Assembly (NCBI RefSeq): GCF_004798865.1
Contig: NW_025336347.1
Location: 16,543,273 to 16,607,272 of the forward strand
Length of the DNA stretch: 64,000 nt
Source: Varanus komodoensis
Taxonomy: Eukaryota; Chordata; Lepidosauria; Squamata; Varanidae
Direction of reading: 5' to 3'
Positions 46,118 through 58,428 of this stretch are shown here, one piece after another (within the stretch, counting starts at the first letter, position 1; every line of letters begins with the position of its first letter). The position numbers and the translations under genes are program-made. Under the pieces are notes generated by a model. The model did not search any database and was not told the DNA's origin. It saw only the letters and a program-made list of their open reading frames with translations.

Positions 46118-47130
46118 CACATAAGAAGATAAGAAGGAGCCCTGCTTCTCCAGCCCTCCATTGAGGGTGTCCAACCAGCTGCCCTTGGAAACCCAAAAGC
46201 AGAACATTCAGCGAATGGGGCGGCATAAAAATGTTTTAATAAATAAATAAAATAATAAACATGACTGCAAGAGTGCCCTCCCACCCATGTTCCCCAGAAA
46301 CTGGTCTACATAGGCATCCTGACTCTGACTGGCAGGTCTAGTAGCCAGGAATTTGACCAATCCCCTTCTAAAGCCCTCCAGATTGGGGGACTGCTACACC
46401 TTGTAAAAGTAAGTTCCAATTATACCTTCATTTTATCTGTCCTCTATCTCCAACCCATCAGCTTCATGGGGTGACTGTGAGTTCTAGTTTTATGAGGGAC
46501 AGAGGAAAGTATCTCCCTGTTCACTTCCTGCACAACATTTTGTACAGCTCTATCACGTCTCCACTTACATGCCTTTTTAATTTCCTAAACAAAATAACCC
46601 CAGCTGTTGTAATCCTTCTTCATAGGGGAAATATGCAATATCCATTTTTACGTGTAGTAACCAGAACTGTACATAGTATTCTAAGTGCAATTGCATAATA
46701 CTTTGGATACAGGAAGAATAATATTGGCAGTTTTGTTTTTACTTCTTTTCCTGATTTGACCTAACATGGAGTTTGCTGCTTTCACAGCAGCCACACACTG
46801 AGTTGATGGCTTTGTTGAGCTGTCCACCACAGCTCCAAGAGTTCTTTCTGGGCCAGTCTCTGCCAGTCCAGATCCCATCGGCTTATAGCTGGAGTCGGGA
46901 TTCCCCTTCTCCCTGTGCATCACTTTATGTTTGCTTAGACTGAACTGCATTTACCATTTTGATGTCCATTCCCGCAGTCTAGAAAAATCTTAGACACTCT
47001 TCACAATCCCTTTTTGTTTTAACCACCCTAAATAATTTGATGTCGTCTGCAAACTGAGCCACTTAATTTCCTATTCTGAATTCCAAATCTTTTATTAATA
47101 AACTGAGAAGCATTGGTCCCAATTTGCAGT
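46118..47130 (-). mobile_element. CR1-type LINE 3' part, interrupted by an L2 tail
   Basis: The minus strand encodes KVMHREKGNPDSSY, LGAVVDSSTKPSTQCVAAVKAAN and MLGQIRKRSKNKT (46720-46940), the thumb-side segment of a CR1-like RT (consensus CKVMHIGKNNPQHNY...DLGVIVDSSMKSSAQC). Further 3' are the VIELYKMLC-type and GVTVSSSF-like pieces, and the 3' terminus ACACATAAGAAGATAAGAAGGAGCCCTGCT-type end at 46118-46150. An L2 3' tail is inserted at 46210-46259. Stops and small indels throughout. Confidence 0.85.
46210..46259 (+). mobile_element. Minimal L2 3' tail insertion
   Basis: AGCGAATGGGGCGGCATAAAAATG-TTTTAATAAATAAATAAAATAATAAA is the last 50 bases of an L2 element, identical in layout to the tail of the intact copy (39736-39790). 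It is embedded in CR1 sequence that continues on both sides. Confidence 0.85.
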
Positions 47131-47149
47131 GCCTTCCCAGGCACAAAGA

Positions 47150-47400
47150 AACATTAAAATACATTTGGAATGCAAATGTTCAGATAATATTTTTAAAGAT
47201 AAACTACATCTAAAATGCATATTTTGACAGAAAATACATTTAGAGATTAATGTTTTGCATCAAGAAATGCATTTAATTGTGATATTTATGTGCATTTTTT
47301 TAAAAAGGAACAACAACAGATTAATCTGGAAGGATGGAATAGTTTGATGAACAAATGTGTATAAATGTGACCCTGTGCAGAAATACACGATCTATTCAAA
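47150..47400. repeat. TGCA/AAATGCATTT-rich interspersed segment
   Basis: Recurring AATGCAAATG, AAATGCATATTTTG, AAATGCATTTAATTG and TGTGCATTTT words. The same texture recurs at 30390, 31300, 44590, 45530 and 56395. It may be a divergent repeat family or an array-like decay product. Not classified. Confidence 0.4.
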
Positions 47401-48004
47401 TGTCCTTGCCTGTCAGTTGATTTGGGAAGGCAAAAAAAGAAGCAGCTGTCATTGAAAATGCCTCACCTACAGAAAGCCCTCTTGCACACCGCTTTCCTTG
47501 GGGAAAAGGTTTACATTGTGCCAGGTTGTGACATTGTGCCAGGTTGTGCAGCCTCTTTCTGCATGCAGTGGCGTATGTATCCTACCATTCAGACACAATA
47601 TGAAGGAGACGGTGAGGCCTTCAGGCTGAGCGCTGCCGTAATCTCGGCGGAGGTCTCTTGCCGAGAGCCATTCTGCTATAGGTATTGTGATTCAGTGGGG
47701 AAGATGATCACAAGCCGACATGCGAATCAGCAGATATTCTTTTTAAGGCAAACATGCCCCGCGCATAAAAAAGAGGAGAGGCCTCTTCCAATATGGCCGT
47801 GCTTCCCAGAACGAGCATAAGCAAGGGCAGGGCAAGGGCAGCGAGAGATGGGTGCCGTTTGCAGCAAGAGGGCACCACTTGGCACCTTGTTTAGGGTGCA
47901 GACCATGCAGGTTTACACAGGCGACAGGCCTGCAGCTCTCAGCATAGCCCAGCCGGCTCTGCTGGGAGTCGCAGGGAGTCGCAGCCCCCTTTTCCGTTTC
48001 GGCG
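47401..48004. other. Intron with an 18-bp perfect tandem duplication
   Basis: ACATTGTGCCAGGTTGTG occurs at 47513-47530 and 47531-47548. The following 47570-47790 is repeat-free and moderately GC-rich. The 132-aa frame at 47422-47820 has no recognisable domain. Confidence 0.5.
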
Positions 48005-48165
48005 TTTGTGGTGTCGCGTGCCCCTGACTTATGGTGACCCTATGGATGAAAGGCCCCGAACTGTTCTCGCTGAGCCTGCTCCGTCCAGCTCCTGTGGCTC
48101 CCTTTATGGAGTCGGGCCATCTCATGTTTGGTCTTCCTTTTCCTCTTCCCCAGGGAGTTTAATGC
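48005..48165 (-). mobile_element. RTE-like LINE 3' coding fragment, antisense
   Basis: The minus strand reads MRWPDSIKGATG and then LSENSSGPFIHRVTISQGHATP, the same C-terminal family as 42690-43010 (RWIDSIKEATG..., ...FIHRVTRS). Confidence 0.6.
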
Positions 48166-51100
48166 GTGGAACTCAAGGCAGGCTCCCGAACGGCCACACG
48201 AGGCCTGCAGCCTCAGAGGCCGGATGCTCTGTACGCGAGCAGCTGGGAGCACCAGCAGGAGGGAGCCGGTGCACGTGTGTCTAGAGGGGTTCCTTTCTGG
48301 GTAGCTGGGTGGTCCCGGTGTGGACAGGATGCTGGGCTGGAGAGAGCCCTGCTCTGATTTGGCACAGAGCAGATGTGGAAGACTCGCTTGGCCCACGAAC
48401 TGAGGCAGCTCCTTGCGTGAATGCCATGGACAATGGCTGCTCTCCCCGTCCCATCCCAGGCAGGGCTGGTCGAGCCACCGAAGACACAGACCGCAAGAAC
48501 ACCTGCAAGTAGCCCATCCCTTCTATTGGGTCTTTCCTCCCGTCGACACAGCATGCTTGGAAACACTAAGGTGGATGGTAGCGCTATTCTGATTTTGCTT
48601 GAAGCCAGCAGGGCAAGAATTTGAGGCCTGCCTCAAATGAATGGAAGGAGACAGGTAAAATGATTGCAGGGGGACACGAGGGAGCTTTCCGTTCTGGCTT
48701 TTCTCTTTTTCTTCAGTATTTAAACAAACAAACAAAGCCAAAGCTGTGGCTGCTGCTGCTAGGACTGGGCATTCTGTTAATCAGGACTCCCTCATGCACA
48801 CTCATGCACAAAAGAGTTCCATTCATATTTAATTCAGATTTCCTAATTAAAATTAACCTTAATCCAAATGAATCCATCTTTAAAAATTCTTGCAGCGTGC
48901 TCTTTTCCTATTTATTTCTATTCAGATTAACTAGGCTTGACTTTCGACCATGTGTTTGCACTGAACAGGTGCAGAAAAGGAAACTGCTGATGACGGTGGA
49001 GGGAGAGGAAGCTCATTCTGAAAGTAGCACAGAAGCAAAGAGCTTTCTGTTTAAGTCCCAGCTTGCATGGCTGGCTGAATTTGTCGAGGCAGCTGGGACA
49101 TGGCCTGGGAGCAGGGCAGGGCTGCAAAGTGCAGTTTGAGGCCGCTGTCAAAGCCCCGCTCAGCCTCTTCCAAGCAGGAATGAGTCTTTTAAGGTGCAAA
49201 CTGGGGCACCTGGTCGCATCTGAGACTTCAACCTGCAGAATACCTACTTTCAGTTCTCCCCGCTGGCCCAAGTAGGCAGATCCTTCCAAGAAAGAGGGGG
49301 AAAGCACTTTGAAAATGAGGATTTCAAAAGGCAGCGGACTGGAAATCAGTGGTGGGGAGAGGAAAGTAGCCCCCTTCCAAAAATTATTGGGGCAGCAATT
49401 TCCTTGCTACACAGGGCAGGACTTTTGCCAAATGGCGAATTTTGCCTCTGCTGATTTTAAAAATTATTTAAATATTTTACTCTGATGCATTTCATTGAGG
49501 ATGGAAATCAGTGGGTTAAGGTGGGGAAAAAGGCTGAAGATGCACATCAGTTGCTGGGCAGGCAAATCCCCCCTCCCCCAAGGCCTGTCAGGGCAAGAGG
49601 GACCGTGAGTGTTGCCTCTGAAAAGTGCTTTCTTCTTTAAAAAAGCCCATTCATATCCCATTGCGGGCCAAATCAAAATGGAGAAGAGCAGCTGCAGCCA
49701 TCCTCATGAACCCCGCAGTGCCCCTGGGCTCAGTGTTGGGGCGCCAGAGGCATCCTGGGGTACCAGGCGTGGTGGAGGCTGCAGCAGCCGCTCAGCTCAG
49801 CCCTTTCCTCGGTTTGTGAGCCGGAAAACCCTGCTCAGCCCGGGAGAGCAGCTGGAGGGGTGCCACGGCAGGGTGACCGGCAGGCTCAGCAGAGCCCCTG
49901 CAGGAGATGTGGCTGTCATCTCAGGAGGCCAGGTGTGCATTGCCAAGAAAGGGCCAAAAGAGGATGCCGCCTTACATGTGTTTCACCCACGCTGGTTTCC
50001 ACAGAAGGCAAACCCGTTGATTTCCTAGCCGAATCGTCCCCTAAAATGCTTACATTAATCGGCACCCCCTCCAGGCCACCCAAATCAGTTCTGTAAACTA
50101 ATTATCCCCAGGATGATGCGGCTCCTGCTGCAAAATGAATTTTCTTTCAATCAGTTGCCCCCATGGAGATCAGACCCGCACTTGCTTATCCCCCGTTGGA
50201 TCGAATTGCAGCCATGCACGGCATTTTTCTTCCAATGACAGTGCTGGGAGTCGTGGTAGGAGTGGAGGACGCGGGGTACTTGGCCCATCTGTCTTCGCTT
50301 CGCTTTGCCTTTTTACAAAGAAATATGACTTGAAGAACAGGCAAAGTCGAGGCGTGACAATCGCTCAGCTGAGCTGCCTGTCAGACTTCAAATATCTCTG
50401 GAGAGGATGGCAGGGTAGAAGGGAAAGGACACGGCTTTCCCTTCCTTTACATGGTAATGGTATGGCAAAATAAATGCTCGTTTTCTCTCCTAGCATTTGC
50501 CCTGTGAAGAAAGCAAACAGCGCCTTCCCTTCCTAAACAGGGGCATTTAAAGTCTCAAGTTACGCCACTCACCAGAAGGCTCGGCTCGGCTCAGCTGCCA
50601 CATCAGGGGCATCTTGGCAGCTCATTACGCTCTGACAAGAGAAGCAGCCTCTTTCCTCCTTGCCCCTGGTCACACATCTTGAATCTGGACTTTTCTGCAG
50701 CTTTTGCCCCTAAAATGCCAAGTCGTGCAGGATCACTGGGGACACCTGGCTGCACGACTGTCACTGTTCATGCCACTTCCATTTTCTTGGGAAAGAGGCA
50801 CCAGCTAAGTGTAAGAAGCTCTCCCAGGACCCCTCAGACCTGCTCCCAAATCCACCCTGTTTGAAAGGGTTCTCTTTCAGGCCCTCTTCTCCGTCACTAG
50901 CATTGATGGGTTTCCTGACAGGGAAGGAGAATTTGCTGAGCTGGGTCTGGCTGCCGTTGCAATTTCTTCACAGTGTGTGAATTCAGATGGAGAGGGGCTA
51001 ACACCGTATACCTGAAAGAGCTTCAGGCATCAGAAAGCAGCAAGGTAGCTTTCTTGGTTTGCCTGGCAAAGATCAACCCTGTTGTCTTATCCTGCCTCTT

Positions 51101-51619
51101 CTTATGCTTTATACACATCAAGTGATTTGCTCTGCTAAGAATCAGCTACTTCACTGGTCCCCATGAAAGGGAATTCTTCTCTCTGCTGTCAGGATGTCAC
51201 TCCCTATAAAGCATTTGAGTTTTCCCTTTTGAAGCCGTCCTTTTCTCTCTTTTCGAATGATCCTATTTAAAACAGCAACAGTTTCACTCCCTTCCCTCTA
51301 AAAACGCGAAGGAATGCACTGCAGATAACATGCAGCATAAATGGACAGGAGAGCTGGGCTTCTGCTCTTTGAAGAATATCGAAGAAATATGACTTTAAGG
51401 TTTGAATGCTGAGGAGAGGAAAAGCTTTAATCAGAATAACTACATGTACAAGCCACTGCAAGTCAGCTTGGATGCAGAATGGGAGCCCCATTCAAATCAA
51501 TAGGTAATATGCCTGGATGAGTGAGCAGAGACTTGTAGCCTAAAAATGGAATGGGAACAGGGAATACACAGCATCTCCTCTATCCATTGAGGAATCCTGC
51601 CTTTCCTCCAAGGAGTACA
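48166..51619. other. Intron without recognised features
   Basis: This is the longest stretch without a classified repeat. It is unusually GC-rich at 48170-48520 and 49680-49960, giving overlapping frames on both strands (up to 172 aa at 48621-49139 and 139 aa at 49609-50028). None has a domain or splice signals that I recognise. Confidence 0.45.
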
Positions 51620-51800
51620 AGGAAATGGAACATTATCCTCCTCCATTTTACCTGACAATAACCCTGTGAGGTAGGTTGGACTGAGAGTTGGAGACTAGCC
51701 TAAAGTCACCCAGTGAGTCTCATGACTGGGGGGATTCGAACCAAGGTCTCCTCAGTCCCATCCTAGCATGAGACCAAATTGACTCTCGGCTGCAGGCAGT
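51620..51800 (-). mobile_element. MIR-like SINE, antisense
   Basis: CATTTTACCTGACAATAACCCTGTGAGGTAGGTTGGACTG, then AGACTAGCCTAAAGTCACCCAGTGAG, then GGGATTCGAACCAAGGTCTCC (reversed tRNA B box) give the reversed SINE order. Confidence 0.85.
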
Positions 51801-52129
51801 TTCTCAAGCTGTGGAACACGTAAAATAAATTGTGACCCAGTTAAATGGCAGGCGCTCTTCATTCTGATCCTGTGGCACTTGAACACTTCTCTTTCTGCAC
51901 CCCACAATGAATGGGGCTCCCTTGCCACACCTGTTTAGCAGAATGCAATGGCACCTGAATGAGATGGTGACAGTGAACTGGGACCAAGTTCTGAAGAGTG
52001 AGAAAAGATTCTCAGGAATGTCTGCCAATAAGAGGCTTGGAACCCACAGGAGGTATGCTGAGTTAGGGTTCATGGAAGAGAGGCCAGGTATACATAGAAA
52101 CACATACAGCCAGATAAATATCAACATTA

Positions 52130-52280
52130 AAGCTCACTGGGTGACTTTGGGCCAATCACAGACTCTCAACCCAACCAACCTCACAGGGTTGTTGTTCTGA
52201 GGATAAAATGGAACTCTGTACATCTCCTTGGATTCCCCCCAAGAGGAAAAAGGGCAGGATAGAAATGCAATGTGATGATC
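52130..52280 (+). mobile_element. MIR-like SINE, 5'-truncated
   Basis: CTCACTGGGTGACTTTGGGCCAATCAC, then CCAACCTCACAGGGTTGTTGTTCTGAGGATAAAATGGA and GGAAAAAGGGCAGGATAGAAATGCAATG: core and L2-like tail in sense orientation, without the tRNA head. Confidence 0.85.
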
Positions 52281-52914
52281 AAGAACGTGTGTACGAGTAT
52301 GACTACTGACCCTGATTAAAAGGCATGAATTCAAAAGCAGCTGTTCTTCAGAGTATTCATTGCTGGGATTTCAGGGAGAGAGAGACAGAGACAGAGACGC
52401 TTCAGAAGTAGAGATGCTTCCACAAAAATCAACCTGCTGTCTGAAATATGGGCAAGCAGGATGGGAGTTTGTCTTCCTCAGCTTCCCAAGGGGTCACCCT
52501 TCAAAATATGTAATTTGAAAAAGTGGGCCTATGTGGATAGATGGGCTGTAAGAACTAGGGGGAAGTAACTGGGCTCATCTACTCTAGGAAGAAAAAATAC
52601 AGAAATGGCTTTGGATAAGTAAAAGCTTCCTAGAACAAAAGCAGAGTCCGTTTCTTCACCTTGCCTTTGAATAGCTGGGCAAAAAGTCTTGGATAGAAGC
52701 TTCAGGAGCAAACTAAGGAGAAGCGTTTTGAATATTGGAAGAATTGGTCAATGGAATGTTTATTAAAAGATGTTGTGGTATTTGCATAAGGAGAACCTTC
52801 TCATAAACTGCATAATCATTCGTAAGGGCTGGCTCAGGTCTAATTAATCCTGCCCTATCACAGTTGCAGGGATGGCTTCTGGGGCTGCCACAGGTCCTTT
52901 CTACTGTGGTTATT

Positions 52915-53150
52915 CTCCAGTCATTTATTTATTTAATAGATGTATATCCCACCTTTTTTCTCACAAAGAATTCTGAGCGGCTTCAGTCATTTTCCTTCTG
53001 CTCTGAATCTTATGGCTGCAACAACCCAGTGAGGTAGGTTGGGCTGAGAGTCTGTGGCTGGCCAAAGTCACCCAGTTGGCTGCATGGCTGAGTGGGGACT
53101 GGAGCCCAGGTCGCGTGAGTCTCATTCTATAATGGAACTAGAATCAAATC
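52915..53150 (-). mobile_element. MIR-like tRNA-derived SINE, antisense
   Basis: A TTATTTATTTAATAGATGTATATCCCACC tail is followed by CAACAACCCAGTGAGGTAGGTTGGGCTGAGAG, GGCCAAAGTCACCCAGTTGGCTGCATGGCTGAGTGGGGA and GAGCCCAGGTC. Same subfamily as 6645-6850 (shared AGATGTAT-TCCCA tail). Confidence 0.88.
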
Positions 53151-53670
53151 TGTCCACTACCCAACAACTGAGAACTTCCTTGGCGTGCTTCCTTGGGACC
53201 TTTGGAAGGTGGATGGATGCTCATGAAAGGAGCATGGACACTGTGCCGACTTTGGAAACCATTTCCATGTGTGTTGTTTTAGGCCTCTCTGTACGATCCA
53301 CTTTTTGCCTACTTGTTTTTAGTATTTGAGAGGCAATGGGCAGATGAGCTCACAGCATTGTGTGTGTTTAGAAGAACTCCACTGTAGCCTCATTTTGGTG
53401 ATCAGAGTTGTGACTCAAAGTAGAATGTTCTTCCCCTATCTTCCCTCGCTTCTTTTCCTTTTCAAAGCAAGCCCAGTTTTTTTTTCACTGTTTTGCACTG
53501 CTTTCCAGAAATCTTTAGCAATCTTATTTGTCCGATCTAGTTTTCATGGGAATTCTTGCCTCCTCTCCAGCCTGTCCCCATCCTGTCACTTTAATCTTTT
53601 CAAACCTGGTTAACCTAAAGTCTGATTATCCTTCTGTATAAGAAGGGGCAAGCTTAGCACAATGGAAACT
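53151..53670. other. Intron without recognised features
   Basis: Two plus frames (91 and 95 aa) lack any recognised domain. Confidence 0.4.
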
Positions 53671-53674
53671 TCAG

Positions 53675-53860
53675 CAGGAGCCCCCCCCCCCCCCCCCATG
53701 CGGATCAGTTCCAAGCCCCCACAGACGATGCCTGAAACCACAGATACTAGCAACTGCTATACAATAGCAAATGGGCACCCACAGGTGGTGGCAATGCGCG
53801 GTGAGCTACAAATTAAACTCAAATAAACTAAATACATTTCTTTTTCCCAATGTCATTCGT
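53675..53860 (+). mobile_element. Possible Tigger-type DNA transposon terminal remnant
   Basis: After a run of about 18 C (53681-53698), the text CGGATCAGTTCCAAGCCCCC and GATGCCTGAAACCACAGATACTAGCA resembles the arm of Tigger-like elements (GGTTCCAAG-CCCCCGCGGATGCCTGAAACCGCGGATAGTA). The opposite end was not found. Confidence 0.4.
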
Positions 53861-55780
53861 TCTTACTTGTGAGTTGTGACTTTACAACTTCTCTTTTGGG
53901 CCGAGGACAACCACACTGAACTGCAACGTTTTGCAGTTTTGCTCATGCAACGTTTTGCTCATGCATATTCAGCCGTAGTCCTGAGGGGCCTCGCTCACTT
54001 TTCCCACCCTGTGAGCATGCTGGGAAGCAGCGGCAGTCCTAAGAGCTGCCCCACTAAGACCGAAGCCTGGACTCTTCCGTCAGGCGGCCACCGGCCCCTC
54101 CGGGGGCATTTGCTGAAGAAAGGGACAGGGCCCATGAAGATCTCTACTGCAGATGACCTGCCTGGATTGGCCAGGTTTTTGCCCACCTGTCTCCTCTCCT
54201 GCGACCCTGCCTGCTCTGAGTTTTTCTGCCTGAGCGTTTTTCTGAAATCAGATGCCCTCCTCCCCTGATACCGTCCAGAGAGCTTTGGTTACTGGGACAT
54301 TTAAAGGTGCAGTAAAGATGCAACCCTTGCCTGTTTAAGCAGAACAGTGCCCAGCATGTTCCAGCCAGCATGAACATTTCAGTCTAACCATGCACGGTCT
54401 TGTGCTCTAATTTAAATACATCAACATGAATATGCTAAGAATGAAGAAATTGCTGCTACACCAGTTTCACAGGCCTTGTTATCCCAGATACTTCAGGAAT
54501 CTGTGAGTTCTGATACAAAGAAATTGCTCTAAACCTCCCAGAAGAAGCTTCCTTTGCTTCTGACTTTGGTATTTCCCAAACATTCCAATCCAGTTCTCAA
54601 GCCAAAACCTGAACTAAAACAAAATAAATTTAGAAAGGGGCACTGTGAGAGAAAAAATTATTTAAAGTGCAATCCTATGCACTTTTTACTAGAACTGTGA
54701 ATGCCACCAACCAGAGTCTTGGGTAAAAGTTATATATATTGAATTAAAGAATTCTGAATCCAGGCATTTGTTTTGAGTAGCGGGGATGCATATAATCCTT
54801 TCCCACACAATCACAGTAATGGCAAGATTGGCAATGTTGCTGATTTTGTCCGTTTATAAGAAACAAGTGAAATGCCCTCTCACTCACATAATCTATATTC
54901 ATATCAGTATCTTATTTGTATTTCATTAAAGACTCCCAGTACAATATAAAATTTGAAATTGGTAAAAATTAATCCCATCCCTAGCCGAGACTCTAATTCC
55001 ATATGGTGCATAAAGGCAAGAAGAATTTAGATCTAAGGAGAGCAGGGTTGTGGAAATCTGAAAGACTTTTTACTGAAGAAGGCAAGCAAGAAAGAAATAA
55101 AAACTGAATGTTAGACACAATTTTGCTAGAGGTAAGTGAAAATATATTCTTCATTTATAAATGGTTCACTGACCCATAACAATAAAGCGCTGCTGCAGAA
55201 GAAGGGTAATTATCTACTTAAGTGTTAGACACCCTGAGGTAAAGTCTTCCCATCTTTCCTTTTGAAAAATGAACTTGGATTAAACAAATGTGCTGCTTCC
55301 GGTTTTTTAGTGTTGACATGAATTTCCCTTATTTATGAGCAAAATTAATTAGTTTCCCTATTTCTTTATTCCTGGTATGAAACTCTGCACTGCAACTTTC
55401 CTCTTTTCCCTTTGGCTCCTGGTTCAACCAGTGGCATAAATTACGAAGGCACTTTCTACAGCATGCTGGAAATACTAGCAAAGAAATGACTGGAGTTTTA
55501 TTAAACCCTGAAGCTCTTTTTGCTGCAGGCCGAGGAATAACTGCACAAAAGCTAAAAAGAAATCCCATCTGCAAATCAACTTATTGTTTTCTAATACCTC
55601 TTAGGCTAAACAAATGTACATCCATATATCCCGGATAAGAAACCCTGAGAAAATTTACTAAGATGTCTTACTGTATCCAGTGGATCCTGTTCCATGGGAA
55701 ATATGCATAGATGGCCATAGATGGCATTTTAAACCACTAAAAGCACAATCTTACATGCATCTTGTGGTAAGTGAGTACTA
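53861..55780. other. Intron without recognised features
   Basis: A local duplication (TTTTGCTCATGCA-type words at 53938-53968) is present. A 130-aa plus frame at 53876-54268 lies in GC-rich sequence and is unsupported. The remainder is AT-rich and unclassified. Confidence 0.4.
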
Positions 55781-55865
55781 AGGCTGCACTCCTAAACCCA
55801 CAGACTTAGCAGGAAGCTCAACGGAACACAGTGGGACTTGCATCTGAGTAGACGTGTAGCCAAAC
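55781..55865. mobile_element. Short palindromic repeat of about 85 bp
   Basis: AGGCTGCACTCCTAAACCCACAGACTTAGC, then AACGGAACACAGTGGGACTTGCATCTGAGTAGACGTG: a decayed copy of a common reptile near-palindrome. Partial copies at 18150 and 57040. Confidence 0.6.
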
Positions 55866-56834
55866 AGGAGATGGGTTGACTCTGTAACGGAAGCCACAGC
55901 CTTGGATTTACAAGAGCTGAGCAGGCAGCAGAGTTTGGAGGGAGCTCCTTCTCAGAGACATCTCAACTTCCAGCATTCCTCACGTTCCAGCATTTCAACT
56001 CACGGTTCCTGGAATCCCTCATCCAAAATGTCCAGTTGTTCAGTATGGTTCCTCATTTTTTAATCTTCCAATAGGAAATCGTTATCATTATCACCACCAC
56101 TTAGAAACTCTGTTTGGATGACCCAAACGTATCATCAATAAACAAAGCCAATTAAATCAGTGGCCACAATCCAGTGTACGGCAGAACGTGCTTTAAGCTG
56201 CTGAAATTTCACCCCTGACTCTGGAGACTGTGTAATGCAAGGGAGGGGAAGACGTTTGTTTGCGTCATATTTTAAGAAGAACTTGCCTAATTTTACTCTT
56301 TCAAACCCAAAGCTTGAAAGTCACAGTCAAAGCTTGGTTTCTGTTAAAATTCACATTTCTTTCAATTAAGTTCTCCTGTTAATAGAACTATACACAAATC
56401 CACAGGGTGAAAATAGCACACAACATGCATATATCAGTAAAATTTGTATTAAAATGCATTCTGTTTGGAGCAATGCTTGCAAAATTTTGTACATTGGGCA
56501 AAACTGCATTTGAAAATAAGTATAAATTCTCATGGAAGCATTTTGAAGGAAAGAAACGTTCTCAACTTTGGGTGAACGCAACTTGACAGAGAACAAAGGG
56601 AAACTAAGAAAAATGAAATTGACAGATTTGTCTATCCCTACATACTACTTACCATGTAGTTTTAATTCACTGCTTCAAAACATGAATTTATCCTGCTCAT
56701 ATATTTGGCCGTATTTAATATTTACACATAAATTATGTATATGTGGTGAGCTTTCTGAACCGCCTTTCTGTTGCCAAAGTCTTGGACACTTTAGCCCACT
56801 TCAGATAGAGCTGTTCAAAGCTGATTTTTACAGC
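55866..56834. other. Intron with a TGCA-rich segment
   Basis: The part 56395-56560 shows the recurring AACATGCATATATC, AAAATGCATTCTG, CTGCATTTG texture. No gene was recognised. Confidence 0.4.
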
Positions 56835-57022
56835 TCAGTTTATTTAATTATTTTACATTTAAATTCTGCCATTTTTCCTGTAATAAACCCAAGGTAGGTT
56901 AGGCTGAGAGTCAGTGACTAGCCCAAAGTCATCCAGAAAGCTTCATGGTCAAGTGGAGAGTAGAACCCAGATCTCCTGGATCGCAATTCACCACACTAAT
57001 CACTGCACCATACTGGTTGTCA
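56835..57022 (-). mobile_element. MIR-like tRNA-derived SINE, antisense
   Basis: TTATTTAATTATTTTACATTTAAATTCTGCC tail, CCAAGGTAGGTTAGGCTGAGAGTCAGTGACTAGCCCAAAGTCATCCAG core and AGAACCCAGATCTCCTG...CACACTAATCACTGCACCATACTGG, the reversed tRNA head. Confidence 0.88.
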
Positions 57023-57039
57023 CTGGGCTGAAATTCTAA

Positions 57040-57090
57040 ATCTTGACCTAGGAATTAGTCCTGTTGAACTCAGTGGAACTTCTGCATAGA
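57040..57090. mobile_element. Half of the short palindromic repeat
   Basis: GACCTAGGAATTAGTCCTGTTGAACTCAGTGGAACTTCTGCATAGATCTGC matches one arm of the element at 55781-55865. Confidence 0.5.
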
Positions 57091-57291
57091 TCTGCTGACC
57101 AAATGTTCTCCTTTGCTCACTGTCATTTATGAAATTGAGAACTCCGAAACCAAATCTTTGTCTAAGATGTTCTGAGTAATCATGCATAGATCCTCTTCCT
57201 TCCATAGGTGCTGAGCATCCAGGTATGCCAGGCTTTCAAGTTCCCATCAAGATCACACAACGTGTGAGTACAGGACTGTTTGGGTGAAGTT

Positions 57292-58175
57292 TGTTTATTT
57301 ATTTATTTAGGAGACTTCTATGCCGCCCCATTCGCCGAAGCCTTGGGGCGGCTCACAACCATAAATAAACTTCTGTAGAATAATATAAATTAACAATATA
57401 AATTAAGTCGCCCTGGCCAAAGAATAAAATGAATAAATAATATTAACAATTAAAATAACATTTGAATAAAAAGGTCTTCGCCTGGCGCCGAAAAACAAAT
57501 AACGACGGCGCCAGGCGGACCTCTCTGGGGAATGCATTCCATAGATTGGGCATCACTGCAGAGAAAGCCCTCCTCCAAGTACTCACCCTCCTAATTTCCT
57601 TCACGGAGGGTTCCTGGAGAAGGGCCTCTCCCGCAGATCTCAGGGGGCGGGCAGGCATATATGGACGTAAGCGCTCCTTCAGGTAACCAGGACCCCGTTA
57701 AGAGCTTTTTAGGTCATCACCAACACCTTGAATTGGGCCCGGACTTCAGTGGGAAGCCAGTGAAGCTGACGGAGGACTGGAGTCATGGGAACATAATGCC
57801 CAGTTCCTGTCAGCAGCCTGGCAGCTCTATTTTGAACCAATTGAAGTATCCGGACCGTCTTCAAGGGCAGCCCCACGTAGAGCGCGTTACAGAAGTCAAG
57901 TCGGGAAGTCATCAACGTGTGTGTCACTGTCACCAGGCAGTCGTACTCCAGGTAGGGGCGCAGCTGATGGATCAGCCGAAGCTGAAAGACAGCGCTTCTA
58001 GCCACCACTGTCACCTGAGCTTCCAGTGAAAGCTCGAGGAGCACTCCCAAGCTGCGAATCTTGTCCCTAAGTGGGAGTGCAACCCCATTCAGGACTAGGT
58101 TCAATTCACCCTCCCCGAAGCCCGATCCGCCAACCAACAGGACCTCCGTCTTGTCTGGATTGAGCTTCAGTTTAT
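57292..58175 (-). mobile_element. L2 LINE, 5'-truncated, antisense
   Basis: On the minus strand it keeps the RT end: [59 protein letters not shown], then [13 protein letters not shown] and NLWNAFPREVRL, and the tail GCCGCCCCAAGGCTTCGGCG. Compared with the copy at 36630-39801 it lacks two residues (a six-base gap) and has one frame change near 57700. A 7-base direct repeat TGAAGTT (57285-57291; 58176-58182) may be its target-site duplication. Confidence 0.95.
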
Positions 58176-58428
58176 TGAAGTTGTCGATGGCAGTGCAGAT
58201 GCAGCTATAAAATTGTTAGCAAACGTTATAGAGTTGAGAATTTTGAGGAAAATTAAGTGTTTCAAGATGACACAGTATGATACTCTTGGTGAGAAAATCC
58301 AATAACAGAAACATTCTAACTGACCAGCGTAATTTGTGATTTTTATTCCATGGTGCAATGTTTGTTTTAATTTCCTTTCTTTCAAACTCTTTTAATGATT
58401 CTTGCTGGAATATCGGGCTATCCGATAT

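Noticed and set aside
48621-50028. Open frames of 139-172 aa in GC-rich intron
   Set aside because: No domain, no conserved splice signals, and overlapping frames on both strands.
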